Source of the DNA: Myxococcales bacterium
GTDB lineage: Bacteria > Myxococcota_A > Polyangia > Polyangiales > Polyangiaceae
Assembly: GCA_025359105.1 (NCBI GenBank)
Contig: JANYHK010000019.1
Location: 1 to 64,000 of the forward strand
Direction: 5' to 3'
Length of the DNA stretch: 64,000 bases
Every line of letters begins with the position of its first letter. Position 1 is the first letter of the stretch. The notes below the pieces were generated by a model, which did not search any database, was not told where the DNA came from, and was given only the letters and a program-made list of their open reading frames with translations. Positions 46,203-53,411 of this stretch are shown here, piece after piece. The translations under genes were made by a program, and so were the position numbers.

Positions 46203-47144
46203 ATGAGGGGGCAGCGGGTGGCGACGGTTGTGGCGTGTGTCGTCCTCGTGGGGGGCGCGGGGGCGTTTGTGGCTTGTGGCTCGGTGGTGCCGCGGGGGTT
46301 CGTCGGGGACGCGGGGGGCGATGCGACGGCCGCGGGCGACGCGCCTGTGGACGGCATGCCTGATCGGGTGAGTGACGGCGGCGCGGGTTTCGACGGAGCG
46401 ATGGCGATCGAGGGCGGGTGCTCGGCGATCAACTCGGCGTGCGACATCGTGCTCCAGAACTGTCCGAGTGGGCAGGAGTGCGCGGCGGCGGGCGACGCGG
46501 GCACCGCGTGCATCGACGACGTCGCGACGCGCCACTTGCCGAAGGGCCATGCGTGCTGCGCTTCGGCGAAGGACGATCCGTGTGGCCCCGGTCTCCACTG
46601 CATCGGCCCGCGAAATGACTGCACGGGCGACGCCGGCGCCTCGGGACGGTGCACCCCCGCGTGCTGCGCCGACGACGTGTGTGGCAAGAGCGATCCCGAA
46701 GGCTTCGCCGGCCGCTGCGATCTGTCCATCGTCGACGGCAAGGGCAAGGGACGCTTCAAGGTCTGCGACTACGATCCGCCGTGCCGTCCGTTCCATCTGC
46801 AGTCGTGCCCGACCAACTTCACGTGCGTCACGCAGGACCAGTACGGCACGTCGAGCTGCATCGGCATCTATGCCCCTATCGACGGCGGCGTCATTCCAAC
46901 GGGGTACACCGAGGGAATGCCCTGCGACACCTCGAACGGCTGCGCCGATGGCCTCGCGTGCCTGGGCGCGGGCGACGCGGGCGCGGCGTGCAAGTGGCTG
47001 TGCCTCGAGCCAAACGCCAACCCGCCGTTCGACGCCGGCGCCGCTCGCGACGGCGGACCGGGCTACGGGGGCTGTCCCGCCGCCGAAAAATGCCAGGGAA
47101 CGATCACCGGAATGCCGCTCTGGCTCCTGTTCTGCACGCCCTAG
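46203..47144 (+). CDS. Cys-rich lipoprotein
   Basis: A 313-residue lipoprotein with lipobox VAC near residue 25 and a GGGGAGGGG ribosome-binding site just upstream. After an Asp/Gly/Ala linker, about 28 cysteines form several small knots (CCASAKDDPCGPGLHCIG, CTPACCADDVCG). The pattern differs from the paralogue pair upstream. Function unknown; the composition is that of many exported lipoproteins in Polyangia. Confidence 0.86.
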   Translation: MRGQRVATVVACVVLVGGAGAFVACGSVVPRGFVGDAGGDATAAGDAPVDGMPDRVSDGGAGFDGAMAIEGGCSAINSACDIVLQNCPSGQECAAAGDAGTACIDDVATRHLPKGHACCASAKDDPCGPGLHCIGPRNDCTGDAGASGRCTPACCADDVCGKSDPEGFAGRCDLSIVDGKGKGRFKVCDYDPPCRPFHLQSCPTNFTCVTQDQYGTSSCIGIYAPIDGGVIPTGYTEGMPCDTSNGCADGLACLGAGDAGAACKWLCLEPNANPPFDAGAARDGGPGYGGCPAAEKCQGTITGMPLWLLFCTP

Positions 47145-47214
47145 CCGCTCCCGTCCTTTGCCCGCGTCAAACGACGTCCGCCCCAGACAAAATCGGCTAG
47201 AGTCCGCGGCGAAA

Positions 47215-48336
47215 ATGGACACCGCGGTTGTCTCCGAGACCGATCCCGACGTCATGCTCTTCCGCGTCCTCCGCGACGACGGGACCGCCGATCCGGGCGT
47301 GGACCACGGGATGACCGACGCCGTCGCGCTCCGCGCCTACTTCGAGATGCGGCGCCTCCGCGCGCTCGACGCGCGCATGATCCTCCTGCAGCGGCAGGGT
47401 CGTGTCGGCTTCTACGGCGCGGCGACGGGGCAGGAGGCCGTGCCCATCGCCTCCGGCCTCGCGCTGGCGAAGCAGGACTGGGTCTTCCCCGCGCTCCGCG
47501 AGCAGAGCGTCATGCTCGTTCGCGGCTACCCGCTCCGCGATTACATCGGCCAGGTCTTCGGCAACGCGGCCGACAACTTGAAGGGGCGGCAGCCGCCGAG
47601 CCACCAGGCCGGCAAGGCGGTGCACCAGGTGAGCTGGTCGCCCGTCATCGGCCCACAGATCCCTCAGGCGGTCGGCGCGGCGATGGCCATGCGCATGGCG
47701 AAGCGGAGGCCCCACGAAATCGCGGTCGGCTACTGCGGCGACGGCGCGACCAGCCAGCCCGATTTCCACGCCGCGATGAACTTCGCCGGCGTCTTCAAGG
47801 CCCCCGTCGTCATCATCTGCCAGAACAACCACTGGTCGATAAGCGTCCCCACCGCGAAGCAGACCGCGTCGCGCACGATCGCGATCAAGGCGCGCGCGTA
47901 CGGCATGCCAGGCGTCCGCGTCGACGGCAACGACGTGCTCGCCGTCTACAAGGTTCTCCGCGACGCGTTCGCCTGCGCGCGCAGCGGCGGCGGTCCCACC
48001 TTCGTCGAGGCGGTCACCTACCGCATGGGCGCGCACACGACGAGCGACGATCCCAAGCTCTATCGCTCCGACTCCGAGGTCGAGGCGTGGGCGAAGAAGG
48101 ACCCGATCGACCGCCTCCGCCGCTACCTCGAGGCGCGCGGCCTCATGGACGACGCGCGCGACACCAAGCTCGAGGCGGACGCGAGCGCGGAGATCGTCTC
48201 CATCATCAGAGAGGTCGAGGAGCTCGCCGCGCCGTCCCTCGCGAGCATGTTCGACGACGTCTACGCGGAGCTCCCGTGGAACCTGCGCGAGCAGAAGGCC
48301 GCCTTGGAGAGCGGGCCGCGCGCCCCTAAGCACTGA
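47215..48336 (+). CDS. pdhA: Pyruvate dehydrogenase E1 component, alpha subunit
   Basis: A 373-residue thiamine-diphosphate enzyme. The TPP motif runs from GDG (175-177) to NN (204-205), preceded by GRVGFYGAATGQEA (62-75) and followed by NNHWSISVPTAKQTAS, all of the B. subtilis PdhA kind. The C-terminal phosphorylation-loop region YRMGAHTTSDDPKLYR is present. It needs an E1-beta subunit and E2, neither of which is in the window. ATG 47215. A branched-chain 2-oxoacid dehydrogenase E1-alpha is the alternative. Confidence 0.9.
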   Translation: MDTAVVSETDPDVMLFRVLRDDGTADPGVDHGMTDAVALRAYFEMRRLRALDARMILLQRQGRVGFYGAATGQEAVPIASGLALAKQDWVFPALREQSVMLVRGYPLRDYIGQVFGNAADNLKGRQPPSHQAGKAVHQVSWSPVIGPQIPQAVGAAMAMRMAKRRPHEIAVGYCGDGATSQPDFHAAMNFAGVFKAPVVIICQNNHWSISVPTAKQTASRTIAIKARAYGMPGVRVDGNDVLAVYKVLRDAFACARSGGGPTFVEAVTYRMGAHTTSDDPKLYRSDSEVEAWAKKDPIDRLRRYLEARGLMDDARDTKLEADASAEIVSIIREVEELAAPSLASMFDDVYAELPWNLREQKAALESGPRAPKH

Positions 48337-48354
48337 ACCAGAAGGCAGAAGAAG

Positions 48355-49767
48355 ATGGCGAACGCAAAAAGCTACGACGCGGTGGTGATCGGCGGAGGCC
48401 CCGGCGGTTACGTGTGCGGCATCCGGCTGGGTCAGCTGAAACAGAAGGTGCTCGTCGTCGAGAAGGAAGAGGTCGGCGGCGTCTGCCTCAACTGGGGCTG
48501 CGTCCCCTCGAAGGCCCTCATCGCCACGAGCCACACCTACGAGAAGGCCAAGGACGGCGCGGCGATCGGCCTCGTGATCGACGGCCTCCGCCTCGATGTG
48601 AACAAGATGCAGGACTGGAAGGGGGGCATCGTCAAGAAGCTCACCGGCGGCGTCCGCGGCCTCCTCAAGGGCAACGGCGCCGAACTCGTGATGGGGGAGG
48701 GGCGCGTGGTCTCGCCGACGCAGGTGTCGATCAAGACACGCGAGGGGGCCACCGAGGTCGTCGACGCGAAGGCGATCGTGATCGCGACCGGCTCGTCGAC
48801 GATCGAGCTTCCGGCGTTCAAGTTCGACGGCAAGCAGATCATCGGCGCCAAGGAGGCGGTGAGCCTGCGCGAGATCCCCAAGCGCCTGCTCGTCATCGGC
48901 GGCGGCGTCATCGGCCTCGAGCTCGGCTGCGTGTACCAGAAGTTCGGCAGCCAAGTGACCGTGGTCGAGGCGACTCCCAGCCTTCTCCCTGGCGTCGATC
49001 CGGAGTGCACAGCCGTCGTCGAGAAACGCATGGTGAAGCACGGCGCGAAGATCCTGAAGAACGCCAAGGCCATGGGCTACGAAAAGAACGCCGACGGCTC
49101 GCTGGCGGTCCGCGTCGATCTCGGCGACGGCAAGTTCGACACGCTCGTCACCGACGTGGTGCTCGTCGCCGTGGGAATGCGCCCCAGCAGCGCGGGGCTC
49201 GGCCTCGAGGAGATCGGCGTGAAGCTCGAGCGCGGCTTCATTCCGACCGACCACGTCGGTCGCACGAACGTGCCCACGGTCTTCGCGATCGGGGACGTGT
49301 CGGGCATGCCGATGCTCGCGCACAAGGCGAGCAAGGAGGGCGAGGTCGTCGCCGAGATCATCGCTGGCCACAAGGCCGCGAAGGACTGGGTCGCGATCCC
49401 CGGCGCCATCTTCACCGATCCGGAGATCGCCGTGGCCGGCCTCACCGAGGCGCAGGCGAAGGAGAAGGGGATCGACGTCAAGGTCGGCAAATTCCCGTTC
49501 GGCGCGCTCGGCCGCGCGATGGCCGTCAACGAGACGGACGGCTTCATCAAGCTCGTCAGCGACAAGAAGACGCACGAGGTGCTCGGCTTCCATATCGTGG
49601 GCCCCGCAGCGACCGATCTCATCAGCGAGGGCATGCTCGCCCTCGAGATGCACGCCTTCCTCGAGGACATCGGCATGACGATGCACCCGCACCCGACGCT
49701 CGGCGAGGGCATCATGGAGGCCTCGCTGAGCGGCCTCGGCCAGGCCATCCACATCCTCAACCGCTGA
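48355..49767 (+). CDS. lpdA: Dihydrolipoyl dehydrogenase (E3)
   Basis: A 470-residue flavoprotein that reoxidises lipoamide in 2-oxoacid dehydrogenase complexes. FAD-binding GGGPGGYV lies near residue 13, the redox disulphide is C44/C49 in GGVCLNWGCVPSK, the NAD site is GGGVIGLELG, and the active-site His-Glu pair is in HPHPTLGEG near the C-terminus. A purine-rich ribosome-binding site (AAGGCAGAAGAAG) precedes ATG 48355. It lies 18 bp after pdhA, so the two form an operon. Confidence 0.96.
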   Translation: MANAKSYDAVVIGGGPGGYVCGIRLGQLKQKVLVVEKEEVGGVCLNWGCVPSKALIATSHTYEKAKDGAAIGLVIDGLRLDVNKMQDWKGGIVKKLTGGVRGLLKGNGAELVMGEGRVVSPTQVSIKTREGATEVVDAKAIVIATGSSTIELPAFKFDGKQIIGAKEAVSLREIPKRLLVIGGGVIGLELGCVYQKFGSQVTVVEATPSLLPGVDPECTAVVEKRMVKHGAKILKNAKAMGYEKNADGSLAVRVDLGDGKFDTLVTDVVLVAVGMRPSSAGLGLEEIGVKLERGFIPTDHVGRTNVPTVFAIGDVSGMPMLAHKASKEGEVVAEIIAGHKAAKDWVAIPGAIFTDPEIAVAGLTEAQAKEKGIDVKVGKFPFGALGRAMAVNETDGFIKLVSDKKTHEVLGFHIVGPAATDLISEGMLALEMHAFLEDIGMTMHPHPTLGEGIMEASLSGLGQAIHILNR

Positions 49768-49770
49768 CTC

Positions 49771-49808
49771 CTATAGCAACCGTCCCTTTGATGGAACGGT
49801 GGCTGTAG
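49771..49808 (+). terminator. Hairpin after lpdA, probable terminator
   Basis: CTATAGC-A-ACCGT-C-CC (49771-49786) pairs with GG-A-ACGGT-G-GCTGTAG (49793-49808): sixteen positions with two mismatches and one U-G pair around a TTTGAT loop. It begins 3 bp after the lpdA stop. The following sequence is only mildly T-rich (CCTTCTTGT). Confidence 0.6.
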
Positions 49809-49827
49809 CCTTCTTGTCGGTCGCTAC

Positions 49828-49856
49828 CGTCGTTTGACCGGAACGGGCAAACGACG
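49828..49856. promoter_or_regulatory. Dyad CGTCGTTTG-N11-CAAACGACG
   Basis: A perfect 9-bp inverted repeat with an 11-bp spacer lies 30 bp upstream of the methyltransferase-like lipoprotein start. The spacing fits an operator for a dimeric regulator or a leader hairpin. The half-site string TCAAACGACGT also occurs once upstream of pdhA (47167-47177). Confidence 0.45.
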
Positions 49857-49885
49857 TTCCTCTAAAAAGAGATCCGGAGCTCCGC

Positions 49886-50752
49886 ATGACGTCCAAGCAT
49901 CTTCTTCTCCCCATCTTACTCCTCGCGGCGTGCGGCGGCGCACCGGCCACCCCGGCGACGCCCGCCACCCCGGCGACGCCCGAGGTCCCCAAGACCGACA
50001 GCGCCAAGGTCGACGCGCCCAAGATCGACGCGCCGAAGAAGGAGCCGACTGCTGCTGGCCCCGCGTTGAGCGCCCATGTGAAAGCGGCTGTCGACGCCGC
50101 CGATCGCGACGCCGACGACAAGGCGATGGACGGGGGGCGCCACCCTGGCCAGCTGCTCGACTTCTGCGGTGTGCCGCAGGGGGGCAAGGTCGCCGAGATC
50201 GCCGCCGGCGGCGGCTACACCGCGGAGCTGCTCGTGCGCGCCGTCGGGCCGACCGGCAAGGTGTACGGGCAGAACAACAAGTGGCTACTCGAGAGGTTCG
50301 CGGAGAAGCCCTGGAGCGCGCGCGTCTCCAAGCCGGTCAACAAGGGCGTCCTCGTACGCGCGGATCGTGAGTTCGAGGACCCGCTCCCGCCCGAGGCCAA
50401 GGCGCTCGACGTCGTCGTCGACAACCTCTTTTACCACGACACCTTCTGGATGAAGGTCGACCGTGACAAGATGAACAAGGCGATCTTCGCGTCGCTCAAG
50501 CCGGGTGGCGTCTACTGCGTGGTCGATCACAGCGGCCGCGCCGGAACCGGCGCGACGGAGGTGCAGACGCTCCACCGAATCGAGGAGAAGGTCGTGAAGG
50601 AGGACATCGAGAAGATCGGCTTCAAGCTCGCCGCCGAGTCGCCGGTGTGGCGAAACGCGGGCGACACGCGCGACTGGAACGCGGCGCCGTTCGCCGCGAA
50701 AGAGAAGCGCGGCACGAGCGATCGGTTCGCGTTCAAGTTCGTCAAGCCGTAG
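49886..50752 (+). CDS. SAM-methyltransferase-fold lipoprotein
   Basis: A 288-residue protein with a signal peptide and lipobox LLAAC, a (Pro-Ala-Thr)-rich linker to about residue 55, then a class I methyltransferase-like fold: VAEIAAGGGYTAELLVRAVG (motif I), then DVVVDNLFYHD and the late motif LKPGGVYCVVDHS. Exported methyltransferase-like proteins of this type are widespread in Proteobacteria although SAM is not expected in the periplasm, so they may bind another ligand. ATG 49886 with GGAG upstream. Confidence 0.9.
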   Translation: MTSKHLLLPILLLAACGGAPATPATPATPATPEVPKTDSAKVDAPKIDAPKKEPTAAGPALSAHVKAAVDAADRDADDKAMDGGRHPGQLLDFCGVPQGGKVAEIAAGGGYTAELLVRAVGPTGKVYGQNNKWLLERFAEKPWSARVSKPVNKGVLVRADREFEDPLPPEAKALDVVVDNLFYHDTFWMKVDRDKMNKAIFASLKPGGVYCVVDHSGRAGTGATEVQTLHRIEEKVVKEDIEKIGFKLAAESPVWRNAGDTRDWNAAPFAAKEKRGTSDRFAFKFVKP

Positions 50753-50812
50753 TCGAATATCCGGGGCGCCGCACCTTCACTTGGCGCCGCAGGTTCACTC
50801 GGCGCCGCCGCT

Positions 50813-51828
50813 TCACCTGGGGCATGCGCCTGTGCACGTGGCGACGCCGCACGCGGGAGGCATGCGGCACCCCGCACAGTCGCACGTCGTCTTGCACAGG
50901 GGCTCCGTGCCAGCGGCGACGCACGTGTGGCGGCAGGTCCCGGGAAACCCGGCGCGCCGGGCGCGCAACACTGGTCCCCCGGCACGGGGCAGTCCGCGGG
51001 CTCGTCGCAGGTCGAACCCGGAAAAGCGCCGCATCCGTTTGCGACCAAGGTACAGGCGATCGTCGGCCCGCAGCACTTGTCCGTCTTCGCAACGCATGCG
51101 TTGCTCATGTCCGTCGCCGTCGGGCAGTCGACCCATCCAGGATTGGCGGGCTTCGGGGCCACCAGCTTGCAGGTGACGGAGTCCGCAGCGTCCGCCGCAT
51201 CGTTCGGCGCGTCGGCGGTCGAGCCGTCGACCGATGCCCCGTCCGTCGCGGCAGCGTCGGGAGGCGGACCTCCGGCGTCCGCGGGCGGTACGCCGCCGTG
51301 CAGGTCGGGGCACGCGCCGTTGCTGCAGGTGCCCGGGTCCACCAGCGAGTCGACGCAGGAGCCGTCGACGCACGTGAGGTTGCCCGTGCATGGCACCCCA
51401 ACGCAAACCGTTCGAAGCTGGATGGGGACGACGAGCCGCGTGTGCGGGACGAACCGGAGGCGTCGTTTGGCGACGACGCAGCCGGTGAGCTTCGGCGCGT
51501 CGGCGGCGCACGCCTCCTTGCCGAGGCCGGCGATGATCTCGACCGAGGCGCTGTCGCCGTCACCGCTCGGAACGAGCACGAGTGATCCCAGATCGTCGGG
51601 GTGGCCGGCCGCGCACGAAGGGAACGTGGTGGTCGGCGCTGTGATCGACGCGAGGTCGCGGCCGATCGAGATGCTCGTCGTCCCGGGGCTCGCCCCGAGC
51701 TTCGCGCAGTCGAAGTCGGTCGTGAGCTGCAGCGTGATCTGTGTCGGCTCGCGGCATGCACCGAGCACACCGAGCGTCGACGACGCTGCGAGCAAGAGCA
51801 AGAACCCACGCAGGCGTCCTCGCCTCAC
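50813..51828 (-). pseudogene. Cys-rich lipoprotein gene with apparent frameshift near 50940
   Basis: A GTG start at 51828 gives a signal peptide with lipobox LGAC and a Cys-rich body to about residue 300 (DCPVPGDQCCAPGAPGFPG). There the frame turns into Arg/Ala-rich sequence without cysteines that runs to 50527, through the convergent neighbour's 3' end. A one-base shift within GGGTTTCCCGGG (about 50936-50950) instead continues TCRHTCVAAGTEPLCKTTC and further cysteines to a stop at 50813. I take the latter as the ancestral reading; a sequencing error is equally possible. The uncorrected frame would be 433 residues. Confidence 0.7.
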
Positions 51829-51830
51829 CT

Positions 51831-52007
51831 TCAGCGTCGCCCCTTGAACCCCATCATGTTCTGAACGACGGCCTCGCTCGCCTCGGCCACCTCGGCCTGC
51901 TCGCGGGCGCGGTCGGCGCAGTCCTCACACATCTTCTTGGCCTTCCCGTCGACCTTGACGGAGACCAGACTGTCGACCTCGTCGTCGCACACCTTGCACG
52001 TGGCCAT
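51831..52007 (-). CDS. Small zinc-ribbon-like protein
   Basis: A 58-residue protein. ATG 52007 is preferred over TTG 52013 because TGGAGG lies 6 bp upstream. CKVC (residues 4-7) and CEDC (27-30) form a C4 zinc ribbon, followed by an acidic helix and the ending QNMMGFKGRR. No signal peptide. Its stop is 2 bp from the start of the Cys-rich lipoprotein, so it is probably in the same transcript. Function unknown. Confidence 0.8.
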   Translation of the reverse strand: MATCKVCDDEVDSLVSVKVDGKAKKMCEDCADRAREQAEVAEASEAVVQNMMGFKGRR

Positions 52008-52047
52008 GGACAACCTCCAGACGGAGCAGGTGCGGTGGACGCGGACC

Positions 52048-52539
52048 TCAGGACTTGGGGAGAATCTCGGAGGAGTCGGGCAGGGTCGGCTGCGGGGGGC
52101 GCTCCGACCGCATCATCGAGATGGTGATCTCGGGCTTGCCGCTCACCTTCCAGGCGGTGACCGTCGTGTCGATGGCGTCGCGCACGAACGCCGTTGCGTC
52201 GAGCGGCTCGCCGTCGGGTGTCACGACGGCGCGCTTGTCCGGGCTGTAGCGGAGCTGCTGGTCCTCGCGCCCGATCACGCTGGCGACGATGACTCCAGCG
52301 CGCCGGCTGTAGTTGAATCGCAGCGTGGTCGCACCAACGCGGATCCAGATGTCGTCCGTCGTCACGCTGCCGGTGACGGGGAGACTGTGTGTCTTGCCCA
52401 GCTCGAGGACGTAGGTGAGCTCGGCCCGGGCCTGGCCGAGCACGATCTCGAGGAGCGTGCCCGGTTCGGGACGCGAGGCAGGGGAGCTCCCGGGGGACCC
52501 GATGAGCTGCTCGGTGAGGCGGCTGCGCCAGTCGGTCAT
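52048..52539 (-). CDS. Conserved-looking hypothetical cytoplasmic protein
   Basis: A 163-residue soluble protein from ATG 52539. The body is mixed alpha/beta with regular strands (TGSVTTDDIWIRVGATTLRF, GVIVASVIGREDQQLRY) and no cysteines. No family is recognised. It is divergent from pspA (139-bp spacer) and lies 40 bp upstream of the small zinc-ribbon gene, so it may start a short leftward operon. Confidence 0.8.
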   Translation of the reverse strand: MTDWRSRLTEQLIGSPGSSPASRPEPGTLLEIVLGQARAELTYVLELGKTHSLPVTGSVTTDDIWIRVGATTLRFNYSRRAGVIVASVIGREDQQLRYSPDKRAVVTPDGEPLDATAFVRDAIDTTVTAWKVSGKPEITISMMRSERPPQPTLPDSSEILPKS

Positions 52540-52678
52540 CGCGTCCGTAGTGTAGCATCGACATCGGGCCCGCTGGGCCGTTAAAGGGGACCCCCCGAGT
52601 CGCCGCGCCCCCGCGTGGGATCAAACGGGAATTGCGTGGTACCCTCAACCCTTGTCCGGGTAGGACCTCGAGGGAAAA

Positions 52679-53380
52679 ATGGGGATCTTCGACCGTATGG
52701 GCAAGGTTATCTCGAGCAACGTCAACTCGCTCCTCGACAAGGCAGAGGACGACAAGAAGCTGCTGGAGCTCAACCTGGACGAGATGGAGCAGCAGCTGAA
52801 GCGCGGTCGCCAGGAGGTGATCAGCGCCGTGGCAGCTGAGAAGCAGCTCCGAAAGAAAAAGGACGACCTCACCGCCGAGGTCGACAAGTGGGACAAGCGC
52901 GCGGAGCTCGCCCTCAAGGGCGGCGACGAGGCGCTCGCCCGTGAGGCGCTAAAGCAGAAGAAGCGCGTCCAGGCCGAGGCCGAGAGCGTCGACAAGGCGC
53001 GCTCCGAGCAGCGCGACGTCGCCCTCACGATGAAAGAGGAGCTCGAGCGTATGGAGAAGAAGCTCGAAGAGCTGAAGCTCCGCAAGGGCAGCATCGTCGC
53101 GCGGGCGCAGCAGGCGCGCGCGGGCGCCGGTGTCGAAGGGCTCGGCACGAAGGGCGGCACGAGCGCGTTCGACAACTTCCGCCGCATGGAAGAGAAGATC
53201 GAAGATCGCGAGGCCCAGGGCAGCGCGATGTCGGAAGTCGAGGAGGCGCTCGGCAAAGGGGAGAAAGAGCAAGACCTCGAAGCCAAGTTCCGCGACCTCG
53301 AACGGGGAACCAAGGGAGCGGACAAGACGAGCGACGTCGACGACGAGCTGGCGGCGTTGAAGAAGAGGATCCGAGTCTGA
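52679..53380 (+). CDS. pspA: PspA/IM30 family membrane-stress protein
   Basis: A 233-residue protein starting MGIFDRMGKVISSNVNSLLD, the amphipathic membrane-binding helix typical of PspA/IM30, followed by long coiled coils to the end. PspA binds damaged inner membrane and assembles into helical scaffolds. No pspB, pspC or pspF is present here. It is followed after 31 bp by the pseudoenzyme-like regulator, with which it may be co-expressed. Confidence 0.9.
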   Translation: MGIFDRMGKVISSNVNSLLDKAEDDKKLLELNLDEMEQQLKRGRQEVISAVAAEKQLRKKKDDLTAEVDKWDKRAELALKGGDEALAREALKQKKRVQAEAESVDKARSEQRDVALTMKEELERMEKKLEELKLRKGSIVARAQQARAGAGVEGLGTKGGTSAFDNFRRMEEKIEDREAQGSAMSEVEEALGKGEKEQDLEAKFRDLERGTKGADKTSDVDDELAALKKRIRV

Positions 53381-53411
53381 CCCCTCCTCGTCGAGGCATC
53401 GCAGGACAAAT

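Noticed and set aside
47197-49752. 851-codon open frame on the minus strand
   Set aside because: It is the antisense of pdhA and lpdA, has composition typical of high-GC shadow frames, and no recognisable domains.
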